This document shows positions 1 through 4,912 of a DNA stretch of 5,318 nucleotides, piece after piece. The stretch lies in the NCBI GenBank assembly GCA_020446285.1, contig JAGREZ010000002.1, forward strand, positions 5,093 to 10,410, given 5' to 3'. Within the stretch, counting starts at the first letter, position 1. The number at the start of each line of letters is the position of its first letter. A program made the position numbers and the translations under genes. The notes beneath the pieces were generated by a model. That model saw only the letters and a program-made list of their open reading frames with translations. It did not search any database and was not told the DNA's origin. The DNA is from Geminicoccaceae bacterium. Its GTDB lineage: Bacteria > Pseudomonadota > Alphaproteobacteria > Geminicoccales > Geminicoccaceae.

Positions 1-496
1 CGTTGGCCTTCTTGGTGGCGGCATAGAGGCTCAAGGGATGGTCGACGCTGTCGGAGGTGGCAAACGGCATTTTCGTGTTGCCGCCATAGACCGAGGAGGA
101 TGAGGCGTAGACCAGGTGCCCGGCATGATTGTGCCGGCAGCCCTCGAGCACGTTCATCGTCGCGACGATGTTGCTGTCGACATAGGCATTCGGATTTTCG
201 AGACTGTAGCGCACGCCGGCCTGGGCGGCGAGATGGATCACCGTCTTCGGGCGAATCTCCTCGAACAGTTCTTTCGTCCGTTCCCGCTCGGCGAGATCAA
301 GTTCGACGAAGCGCCAGCCGGGGCGGTCGGCCAGCCGGGCGAGGCGGGCATGCTTGAGCCTGCGGTCGTAATAGTCATTGATATTGTCGACACCGATCAC
401 CTGATGACCCGCCTCGACCAGCCGCCCGGCCACACCCGAGGCGATGAAGCCGGCAACGCCGGTGACGAGAACGGGGCCGGGCAGGGAGATCGTCAT
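1..496 (-). CDS. UDP-glucuronate 4-epimerase / NAD-dependent epimerase, N-terminal part (cut by window start)
   Basis: Extended short-chain dehydrogenase that probably interconverts UDP-glucuronate and UDP-galacturonate in the cytoplasm, supplying sugars for LPS or capsule. Reading leftwards from ATG at 496-494, 165 codons are present; full-length members have about 335-350, so the C-terminal half is missing. Visible: Rossmann motif TGVAGFIAS (residues 12-20), acidic residue in VDNIN (Asp37) followed by DYYDRRLK, a pattern typical of UDP-GlcA epimerases; HLAAQAGVRYSLENP (88-102); catalytic Ser/Thr region YASSSSVYGGN (130-140); and the catalytic YxxxK as Tyr158-AAT-Lys162 at the window edge. 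GAGGA lies about 9 nt upstream of the ATG, supporting this start. Oddities: the third glycine of GxxGxxG is Ala19, and the usual following His is Gly21. A related UDP-sugar epimerase/dehydratase specificity cannot be excluded. The family assignment is very secure; the substrate is inferred from motifs. Confidence 0.9.
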   Translation of the reverse strand, partial: MTISLPGPVLVTGVAGFIASGVAGRLVEAGHQVIGVDNINDYYDRRLKHARLARLADRPGWRFVELDLAERERTKELFEEIRPKTVIHLAAQAGVRYSLENPNAYVDSNIVATMNVLEGCRHNHAGHLVYASSSSVYGGNTKMPFATSDSVDHPLSLYAATKKAN

Positions 497-562
497 GTGT
501 CGGATCCTCGATATCGCGATAAAGGGCGGTGCGGCAGGAAAAGGAGATATGGCAGGCAACTG

Positions 563-808
563 TCAACGGGCCGTGAATCCCTTCGTGTCCATTCCCCGCT
601 CCGGCGGGCTGATGATTGCCGGACCCGCCAGCGGTCTGTCGGGCCGTCCGCCGAAGGGGCCCGCCCCGGCCTCGATGCGACCGATATGAAGGGGCTGCGG
701 ACGGTGATCCCGGACAAGGGCGGGGATCCGTGACCCGCCCGGTGTACAGCCGCGGGCCGTAAATTGTTGACCTTGGGTGAAATCCTCGAAATGAAGGCCG
801 GCGAGCAT
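563..808 (-). pseudogene. Probable decayed MaoC-like (hotdog-fold) dehydratase fragment
   Basis: An open frame starting at ATG 808-806 reads MLAGLHFEDFTQGQQFTARG, which strongly resembles the opening of MaoC-like enoyl-CoA hydratases. Further on, DHRPQPLHIGRIEAG followed by GPFGG matches the family core, usually DPQPfHiD...A...FGG. Between and after these blocks the match breaks down: the expected TVTEAD-like segment reads TPGGSR, the Asp after PLHI is Gly, and past FGG the expected LIASGWHT is absent in this frame. In the neighbouring frame a Trp appears at about the right place (DRWRVRQ), suggesting a frameshift. The frame stops after about 82 residues, against roughly 140-160 for the family. 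In-frame extension to ATG 847 adds 13 residues with no family resemblance. I infer a degenerating gene; a short expressed hypothetical protein is the alternative. It lies 66 nt upstream of the epimerase on the same strand. Confidence 0.45.
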
Positions 809-1086
809 GGAACGTCCCGATATCGTTGCGTGGGAACCCGGCTTCACTGCCGGTACAGGCTGTTAATCACATCAGTCTGCACACGCCAGTGCGACCCGGG
901 GACGAACATGCCACCTATGAGATGAAGAATGAACTCTGTTAGCCTTGCACGCAAACGATCAATGATCGCCCGACCGTCGCGACAGGATTCCGTTCGCACA
1001 GGGCCCGGGCGCATGGACAGAAGAACCGGGCGTCGTTTGCGAAAGCACAGCGGGCATCATGACACTCCAGTGGGGAAAGCCGGATA
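809..1086. other. Non-coding gap before the autotransporter gene
   Basis: I find no gene here with recognisable motifs on either strand; the open frames overlapping it are antisense to the next gene. It presumably carries the autotransporter promoter, but I could not pick out a convincing -35/-10 pair: TTGCAC at 945-950 has no acceptable -10 at 16-18 nt. The one neat structure is the short palindrome at 956-968, listed separately. Confidence 0.5.
956..968. promoter_or_regulatory. Short palindrome, possible operator
   Basis: CGATCA and TGATCG are perfect inverted half-sites separated by one A, about 120 nt upstream of the autotransporter start codon. Size and symmetry fit a dimeric regulator site, but a 6+6 palindrome can occur by chance and no regulator is identified. 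Confidence 0.15.
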
Positions 1087-2979
1087 ATGAAGTTTTCACA
1101 AGGACTGGCGATGCGATCCTCGGTGATCGCGATAACCACGGCACTCGCCCTTTCCGGTTGCGGCGGTGGCGGTTCGTCGGCCGGGTCGTCCAATCCCGAA
1201 CCGGTCTCCCCGCCGCCCGTGTCTCCGCCTCCACCACCACCGCCGCCCAGCGTGTTCGAGGTGACCAACCCCTATGCGCTCTCCGATGCCGGGGATGTCG
1301 ATGATGTGAAGGTCGACCGTACCTTCATCTTCGGCGACAGCTATTCGCAGACCACGCGCGTGACCGACGATGATGTCACCGTGCGGGACTGGATCAACAC
1401 CCTCGTGGATGACGGCAAGACCTCCACTTTCTCCAATTTCTCCGTCGGCGGCGCCCGGGCGCGGGACAGCGAGGTGGTCAGGAAATCCTTTCGCGCGCAG
1501 GTTGACAAATTCGTCGCCCAGGACAAGCGACCGGATGGCGGCGACCTCACTGTCACCTATTTCGGCTATAATGACATTCATGCGAACAACGCTCTCGATC
1601 TGTCCTTCGCCGACTACAAGACCAGTCTCAACCGGCTGATCGATCTCGGCGCCACCGACAAGAAACAGCGCCTGTTCGTCACCATGCTGCATGACTGGGG
1701 ACGCAATCCCGGCGACAGAGACAGCCTGCGCGACAAGGTCATCCAGTGGAACAAGTGGATCGCCGGTTACGCCAACAACAGGAGCCGGGTGGTCGCGGTC
1801 GATCTCTTCACGCCGTTCGAGCGGATCTACGAGAACCCGGAGAAATACGGTTTCACCAATGTCACCACGGTCGACAAGGACAAGGCAGCCTCGACCACAC
1901 TCTATGTCGACGATTCCCATTTCGGCGATCGCGGCCAGAACATCATCGGCCAGATCTTCGAATATTACCTCACCCGCGGCTGGGACTTCTCCAACACCCT
2001 TGATGCCGGCAGCGCCGCCACCGCGGAACTGAACGACGATCTCGACAATGACCGTGTCTTCAGCTTTGCCGGCGATGAGAACGGGCTCCGCCTGTTCCCG
2101 CTCGGCAACGGCCGTGGTCCTGATGCCATGCTCACCGGAACCGAAGCCACGGGTCCCGGCACGGGCTTTCGCGCGCATTTCGCGCAGGAAGGCGGCAATG
2201 GCGGCATCGGCATGCAATACGGCCTGGGCGACGGAATCGAGGTCGGCATCGCCCTCGGCAGTTATGACAGCGAAAGCGCCACCGAACGCGATCGCTCGCG
2301 CAACCGCGCCCTGGTCGAACAGAAAAGCCTCTCGCTCTATGGCGATACCGATCTCGGCTCCATGGGCGCGCTCGGCCACTGGCGCGGCCACACGCGGATG
2401 ACCTTCGGCGAGAACGATATCCGAAGCCTCGCCGAGGACAAGCTCATCGGCCGCCGCAACAGTGCCCGCACCGAAGGCAGGAGCTTTTCCGTCAGCGAAC
2501 GATTCACCGGCGCCATCCGCAGCGAAAGCCCGCTCGGCGGCTTCTGGCTCACCCCCTCGCTCGACCTCACCTACAGCCATCAGCAGATCGACGGCTACCG
2601 CATCGCCAACGATTATGTCGGCGATACCATCTATGGCGGCAGCGACGCCGGCGAACTCCGGGGTGCCCTGGGCCTCACCGCCCGCCTCGACCCGTTCGAC
2701 CTCGGCAATGACCGCTTCCTCGGCCTCACCGCCCACGCCTCATGGGCCAGAAGCCTCCTGCGCGACGATCACAAGGTCGATATCCGCCAGACAGGCCCGT
2801 TCGCCGGCAGTACGAGCGAAACCATCGAAAGAAACGCCGAAACCATCGTCACCATGGGCATCGGCAGCACCATGACCGTCAACGAGAAACTCGACCTCAC
2901 CGCCGGCTACAACCTCACCACCCGAACCGGCCACGACGACAACCACAGCATGCGCGTCGGTATCGGCTGGAAGTTCTAG
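1087..2979 (+). CDS. GDSL/SGNH-family lipolytic autotransporter (EstA-like) with lipoprotein signal
   Basis: A predicted surface esterase/lipase carried by its own type V secretion barrel; 630 aa, close to the size of Pseudomonas EstA. Domains: a signal peptide with lipobox LSGC (22-25, Cys25), then a Gly/Ser stretch and a Pro-rich linker (41-54). The SGNH hydrolase domain spans about 77-300: block I GDSYS (83-87, nucleophile Ser85), oxyanion Gly in SVGGARA (119-125), block III GYND (160-163, Asn162), and block V DDSH (Asp275, His278). A beta-barrel of about 270 residues (360-630) alternates hydrophobic strands with acidic turns and ends in GIGWKF, the terminal Phe typical of outer-membrane proteins. 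GGGGAAAG lies 8 nt upstream of the chosen ATG; Met9 (1111), preceded by AAGGA, is an alternative that keeps the lipobox. Residue +2 after Cys is Gly, not Asp, which fits outer-membrane sorting. Substrate unknown. It appears monocistronic, with an IS200-type element directly downstream. Confidence 0.88.
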   Translation: MKFSQGLAMRSSVIAITTALALSGCGGGGSSAGSSNPEPVSPPPVSPPPPPPPPSVFEVTNPYALSDAGDVDDVKVDRTFIFGDSYSQTTRVTDDDVTVRDWINTLVDDGKTSTFSNFSVGGARARDSEVVRKSFRAQVDKFVAQDKRPDGGDLTVTYFGYNDIHANNALDLSFADYKTSLNRLIDLGATDKKQRLFVTMLHDWGRNPGDRDSLRDKVIQWNKWIAGYANNRSRVVAVDLFTPFERIYENPEKYGFTNVTTVDKDKAASTTLYVDDSHFGDRGQNIIGQIFEYYLTRGWDFSNTLDAGSAATAELNDDLDNDRVFSFAGDENGLRLFPLGNGRGPDAMLTGTEATGPGTGFRAHFAQEGGNGGIGMQYGLGDGIEVGIALGSYDSESATERDRSRNRALVEQKSLSLYGDTDLGSMGALGHWRGHTRMTFGENDIRSLAEDKLIGRRNSARTEGRSFSVSERFTGAIRSESPLGGFWLTPSLDLTYSHQQIDGYRIANDYVGDTIYGGSDAGELRGALGLTARLDPFDLGNDRFLGLTAHASWARSLLRDDHKVDIRQTGPFAGSTSETIERNAETIVTMGIGSTMTVNEKLDLTAGYNLTTRTGHDDNHSMRVGIGWKF

Positions 2980-2986
2980 TGCATCG

Positions 2987-3013
2987 ATCCAGTTCATACT
3001 GATTTGACTGGAT
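2987..3013. repeat. 7-bp inverted repeat just after the autotransporter stop
   Basis: ATCCAGT (2987-2993) and ACTGGAT (3007-3013) are perfect inverted copies around a 13-nt loop, starting 7 nt after the stop codon. It could be a weak transcription terminator or the remains of one, but there is no T-tract after it. The left boundary of the IS200-type element lies close by. Confidence 0.3.
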
Positions 3014-3039
3014 AAATGTCCCCTTCGGGGTCATATAAT

Positions 3040-3060
3040 CCCTCGCCTTCAGGCGAAGGG
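3040..3060. repeat. Left-end hairpin of the IS200-type element
   Basis: The 5' arm CCCTCGCC pairs with GGCGAAGGG around a TTCA loop, with one bulged A. In IS200/IS605 elements, imperfect subterminal hairpins like this are recognised by TnpA as single-stranded DNA. A transcriptional block on read-through into tnpA is a known role for such leader hairpins in IS200. Confidence 0.65.
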
Positions 3061-3073
3061 AAGGTAGTTTCGA

Positions 3074-3093
3074 CGTCGCGTCAGCGACGGAGA
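3074..3093 (+). promoter_or_regulatory. Hairpin overlapping the tnpA ribosome binding site
   Basis: CGTCGC (3074-3079) and GCGACG (3084-3089) form a perfect 6-bp stem with a GTCA loop. The last stem base is the first G of the Shine-Dalgarno GGAGA (3089-3093), which sits 5 nt before the GTG start. Folding in mRNA would partly hide the ribosome binding site, matching the known translational repression of IS200 tnpA by a leader stem-loop. The structure is seen directly; the effect is inferred. Confidence 0.5.
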
Positions 3094-3098
3094 ATGCG

Positions 3099-3539
3099 GT
3101 GCGTGGTTATCGAACGAATGCCCACAGCAAGTATGATCTCAAGGTTCACCTGATCTGGGTTCCGAAGTATCGAAAAAGGGTTTTGACCGGTCAGGTTTCG
3201 ATGCGGGTTCGAGATCTGTTGCGGCAGATCTGCATGGAACACGAGGTTCATATCATTTCGGGCAAGGTGGCTGCAGATCATCTTCACATGTTCGTGTCGT
3301 ATCGCCCGCAGATGGCATTGAGCAAACTGGTTCAGTATCTCAAGGGCGGCAGTTCACGGGTGTTGTTGCAGGAATTTCCACATTTGCGCAAAAGGTTCTG
3401 GGGTCGGCATCTCTGGGCCCGTGGATACATGGCCATCAGTTCGGGCAACATTACCGACGAAATGATCCAGCAATATATCGAGGAACAGGAAGGCGAGCCT
3501 GTCGACGACAGTCGATTTCAAATCGACTCTAATTCTTGA
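3099..3539 (+). CDS. tnpA: IS200/IS605-family transposase TnpA (HUH, single-tyrosine)
   Basis: A 146-aa single-strand DNA transposase that excises and inserts the surrounding IS200-type element. Seen: the N-terminal YDLKVHLIWVPKYRK block (12-26), the HUH metal-binding motif His61-Leu-His63 in DHLHMFV, LKGGSSR (81-87), WARGYMAISSGNIT (106-119), and the catalytic Tyr126 in IQQYIEEQ, with Gln130 four residues later as in characterised family members. Length is normal for the family, so the gene looks intact. The start is GTG at 3099, with GGAGA 5 nt upstream; ATG at 3094 is in another frame. Initiation may be limited by the hairpin at 3074-3089. The last codons contain a perfect palindrome (3510-3528), and the right-end hairpin begins 2 nt after the stop. 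The absence of a tnpB partner places it in the IS200 group; a REP-associated (RAYT) transposase is less likely given the hairpin-flanked single-gene layout. Confidence 0.95.
   Translation: MRGYRTNAHSKYDLKVHLIWVPKYRKRVLTGQVSMRVRDLLRQICMEHEVHIISGKVAADHLHMFVSYRPQMALSKLVQYLKGGSSRVLLQEFPHLRKRFWGRHLWARGYMAISSGNITDEMIQQYIEEQEGEPVDDSRFQIDSNS
3510..3528. repeat. Perfect palindrome in the 3' end of tnpA
   Basis: AGTCGATTT and AAATCGACT are exact inverted copies around one C; as a hairpin this gives an 8-bp stem with a TCA loop. It lies within the last codons of tnpA (residues about 138-144) and 13 nt before the right-end hairpin, so it may add to end recognition or to transcript folding. Confidence 0.5.
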
Positions 3540-3541
3540 AC

Positions 3542-3562
3542 CCCTCAGCTTGTAGCTGAGGG
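3542..3562. repeat. Right-end hairpin of the IS200-type element
   Basis: CCCTCAGCT and AGCTGAGGG form a perfect 9-bp stem with a TGT loop, beginning 2 nt after the tnpA stop. This position and form fit the right-end recognition hairpin of an IS200-type element. It could also act as a terminator, though the following bases TCGTTC are not a clear T-tract. Confidence 0.7.
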
Positions 3563-3592
3563 TCGTTCAGTTGATGTTAAAACAAGGAACTG

Positions 3593-3631
3593 GCGCTCGG
3601 GTGCATGAACGAAGTGAATGCGCCTGAGCAC
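3593..3631. repeat. Long imperfect palindrome right of the IS200-type element
   Basis: Two 18-nt arms (3593-3610 and 3614-3631) around a GAA loop match at 13 positions, with two further pairs possible as G-U and three mismatches. It may be a dispersed intergenic palindrome. The adjacent AGAACTT completes a 12-nt sequence that recurs inverted at the end of the autotransporter gene. Confidence 0.35.
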
Positions 3632-3743
3632 TAGAACTTTCCCGTTTGGATGGAACCGTCCGAATGATCCGGAAATGCGGCGAAACAATGGGATGAATCG
3701 AACCCGACATCTGAATCCTGCAGCCGACGTAGCAAGGGTACGG

Positions 3744-3771
3744 TTGTCACATTCATAATCATATATATGAC
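3744..3771 (+). promoter_or_regulatory. Possible promoter of the methyltransferase gene
   Basis: TTGTCA (3744-3749, one mismatch to the -35 consensus), a 16-nt spacer and TATGAC (3766-3771, two mismatches to the -10 consensus) lie in the most AT-rich patch of the window. Transcription would begin about 25 nt before the chosen start codon, leaving a leader that holds the Shine-Dalgarno sequence. Prediction by eye only. Confidence 0.3.
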
Positions 3772-3790
3772 AAATATTGAAAGCGTGCGT

Positions 3791-3797
3791 GAGGAGG
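3791..3797 (+). promoter_or_regulatory. Ribosome binding site deciding the methyltransferase start
   Basis: GAGGAGG is a near-perfect Shine-Dalgarno sequence with a 5-nt spacer to ATG 3803. It supports that start over the upstream in-frame ATG at 3767. Confidence 0.7.
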
Positions 3798-3802
3798 AGC
3801 GG

Positions 3803-4360
3803 ATGAGTGAGGCTGACAGGAAGCGGTGGGATGAGCGTCATGCGGAGGGTGGTCACCGTTCCGTCGCGGATCCCTGGATGCTCGAGCAACTGGCGGACCG
3901 GAAAACCGGACGGCTGCTGGATGTGGCGGCGGGCCGGGGCGCACTCGCGCTCGAGGCGACGGTGATGGGTTTTTCTGTCTGCGCCGTCGATATTTCCAGG
4001 ATTGCCCTCGATGATCTCGAAGCCGAGGCCCGGCACCGCGGCCTCGCCATCGAGACCCGGACCGCCGACCTCGACGACACAACCGCACTCGCCGGCCTCG
4101 CTCCCATTGATCTCCTGACAATCAGCCGTTACAAGCCGACACCATTACAATGGCAAAACGTTGCACCCGTTCTGAAAGACGGCGGCCATCTGCTCGTCTG
4201 CTCCTTCTCCGACCGGCAGCAATCCATGCGCCCGGCCTTCCGGCTGAACCGTGGAGACCTGACAGCGGAACTGGAACCACTCGGCTTTTCCCTGAAGGTC
4301 TGGCAGGAGCTCGAACGCGACGAGAACTTCATGGCCGGGTCGGTATGGATGAAGGGGTGA
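3803..4360 (+). CDS. Class I SAM-dependent methyltransferase, small orphan type
   Basis: A 185-aa cytoplasmic methyltransferase; the acceptor is unknown. Seen: N-terminal DRKRWDERHAEGG (5-17), the opening seen in small TehB/thiopurine-methyltransferase-like enzymes; SAM-binding motif I LLDVAAGRGALALE (38-51); acidic residue Asp63 in CAVDIS, expected to hold the ribose of SAM; ADLDD (88-92); IDLLTISRYKP (102-112); and LKDGGHLLVCSF (124-135), the post-core strand. The C-terminal part (about 140-185) covers the last strands, so the fold seems complete. ATG at 3803 is chosen because GAGGAGG sits 5 nt upstream; the in-frame ATG at 3767 has no ribosome site and would absorb the likely promoter into the coding region. 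No partner gene is adjacent: an IS200-type element lies upstream and an IS3 remnant downstream. Tellurite detoxification is possible by resemblance but is not supported by context. Confidence 0.82.
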   Translation: MSEADRKRWDERHAEGGHRSVADPWMLEQLADRKTGRLLDVAAGRGALALEATVMGFSVCAVDISRIALDDLEAEARHRGLAIETRTADLDDTTALAGLAPIDLLTISRYKPTPLQWQNVAPVLKDGGHLLVCSFSDRQQSMRPAFRLNRGDLTAELEPLGFSLKVWQELERDENFMAGSVWMKG

Positions 4361-4425
4361 GCTGGTCCCGGGAATTCAGACAGCGGGTTAAAATGCATTC
4401 CTCTCTGAACGAGGAGTACGAAAGA

Positions 4426-4497
4426 ATGAGCAAGCGACGCCGGTTCACGGCTGAATTCAAGGCCTCCCATCGATGCATGGCTGCAACCGCACGTTAG
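4426..4497 (+). pseudogene. Truncated IS3-family transposase orfA (N-terminus only)
   Basis: The first 13 residues, MSKRRRFTAEFKA, are the characteristic opening of IS3-family OrfA, the helix-turn-helix DNA-binding subunit (about 90-100 aa when complete). After codon 13 (about position 4464) the resemblance ends; the frame continues as SHRCMAATAR and stops at 4495-4497. GAGGAG lies 9 nt upstream, so the original translation signal survives. Everything else of the element (rest of orfA, orfB, right end) is missing, which makes this a non-functional scar from deletion or replacement. The preceding sequence (about 4390-4425) may be the leader and left end of the same element, but I could not identify its terminal repeat. 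Confidence 0.6.
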
Positions 4498-4524
4498 CGC
4501 TTGTGCTGTAGATCCGTGAGCGTC

Positions 4525-4560
4525 TAACAGCGTGTTGAAGAAATGCCGACAGCCGCGATG
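4525..4560 (+). repeat. Left terminal inverted repeat of the MITE-like element
   Basis: Begins TAACAGCGTGTTGAAG. The first 25 bases match the right end exactly in inverted orientation. The next 11 match at 8 positions; the three mismatches are all C/T differences. Total 33 of 36. Confidence 0.8.
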
Positions 4561-4565
4561 CGAGA

Positions 4566-4652
4566 CGAAAAGGACTGGAAACGAGGAGGCGAGAGGGCCA
4601 GCGCAGTAGCGCTGCGCGTCCGAACGCCGACGAAGTTCGCCAGTCCTTTTCG
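4566..4652. repeat. Internal stem A of the MITE-like element
   Basis: CGAAAAGGACTGG (4566-4578) and CCAGTCCTTTTCG (4640-4652) are perfect 13-bp inverted copies. Inside lies a smaller hairpin, AGCGC with GCGCT (4600-4613), around an AGTA loop. Confidence 0.7.
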
Positions 4653-4676
4653 CCGCACCTCATTGAGGCTGCGCGC

Positions 4677-4789
4677 TTTTTGCCGCTGCGTGCGTCGCCT
4701 GTCGCTCACCCATGCGGGGCTGTGGGGACCCCGCACCCCACAAAGGCCCCGGCATCGCTTCGCGCCAGGCTCCTTCCCAGCGGCAAAAA
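4677..4789. repeat. Internal stem B of the MITE-like element, enclosing competing hairpins
   Basis: TTTTTGCCGCTG (4677-4688) and CAGCGGCAAAAA (4778-4789) are perfect 12-bp inverted copies. Within the loop two interleaved 7-bp pairings compete: TGCGGGG (4713-4719) with CCCCGCA (4729-4735), and TGTGGGG (4721-4727) with CCCCACA (4736-4742). Confidence 0.65.
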
Positions 4790-4797
4790 TCGACGGC

Positions 4798-4833
4798 CGT
4801 CGCAGCTATCGGCATTTCTTCAACACGCTGTTA
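4798..4833 (-). repeat. Right terminal inverted repeat of the MITE-like element
   Basis: Inverted partner of the left end, finishing CTTCAACACGCTGTTA on the plus strand. Its outer edge lies 79 nt upstream of the glgP start codon, so any promoter or terminator activity of this end could affect glgP. Confidence 0.8.
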
Positions 4834-4912
4834 AGCGGTTCGGGTGATAAAACCGGTGCGTTTCCATATCCGCTGCCGCTGATGAAAAACCGAGAGCGAA
4901 GGATCGAGCGAC

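Larger units (their letters stand above)
3016..3571 (+). mobile_element. IS200-type insertion sequence (IS200/IS605 family), boundaries approximate
   Basis: A single-gene element consisting of tnpA bracketed by subterminal hairpins, with no TnpB, is the organisation of the IS200 group. These elements move as single strands, have no terminal inverted repeats and make no target duplication, so exact ends cannot be read from one copy; hairpins 3040-3060 and 3542-3562 are taken as markers of the left and right ends. A small UUCG-capped hairpin (3021-3030) may also belong to the left end. Base composition inside is visibly less GC-rich than in neighbouring genes, supporting acquisition. All parts look intact, so the element may be active or recently inserted. 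It lies about 40-60 nt after the autotransporter stop. Confidence 0.82.
4525..4833. mobile_element. MITE-like non-autonomous element, 309 bp with TA ends
   Basis: The element is bounded by perfect 25-bp inverted repeats (4525-4549 and 4809-4833) that continue imperfectly to 36 bp. It contains no transposase: the open frames in it show no recognisable motif and read through its inverted repeats. Taking TA at each outer edge as a duplicated target, the core is 305 bp (4527-4831), which would fit mobilisation by an IS630/Tc1-mariner-like or IS5-group enzyme. The interior holds two long-range inverted repeats (4566-4578 with 4640-4652; 4677-4688 with 4778-4789) and further small hairpins, so a single strand could fold into a branched structure. 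It ends 79 nt before the glgP start. The structure is certain; mobility and the parent transposon are inferred. Confidence 0.72.

Noticed and set aside
116..733. 205-residue plus-strand frame over the epimerase
   Set aside because: The minus strand carries the complete set of epimerase motifs; this is its mirror image.
1096..2736. A 546-residue open frame antisense to the autotransporter
   Set aside because: It is long only because the high-GC codon bias of the sense gene removes stops from the opposite strand; it is rich in Ala/Gly/Val/Glu without any motif, while the sense frame has full GDSL and barrel signatures.
3016..3571. CRISPR-like or TnpB guide-RNA system associated with the IS200-type element
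   Set aside because: No TnpB or other nuclease gene and no regularly spaced direct repeats are present; only TnpA is encoded.
3545..4036. 163-residue minus-strand frame opposite the methyltransferase
   Set aside because: Covers the intergenic palindrome and the antisense of motif I; no family resemblance and no start signal.
4524..4736. 70-residue minus-strand frame inside the MITE-like element
   Set aside because: Arg/Ser-rich with no motif or ribosome site; its C-terminus is encoded by the terminal repeat. It may recur wherever the element occurs without being a real protein.
4713..4742. H-type pseudoknot
   Set aside because: The order of the arms fits, but no bases link the second and fourth arms across a 7-bp stem, so both stems cannot form together; treated as alternative hairpins.
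4819..4851. Hybrid outward promoter from the right end of the MITE-like element (TTCAAC ... GATAAA) driving glgP
   Set aside because: The spacing is about 21 nt, too long for a standard sigma-70 promoter, and the -35 match is weak.
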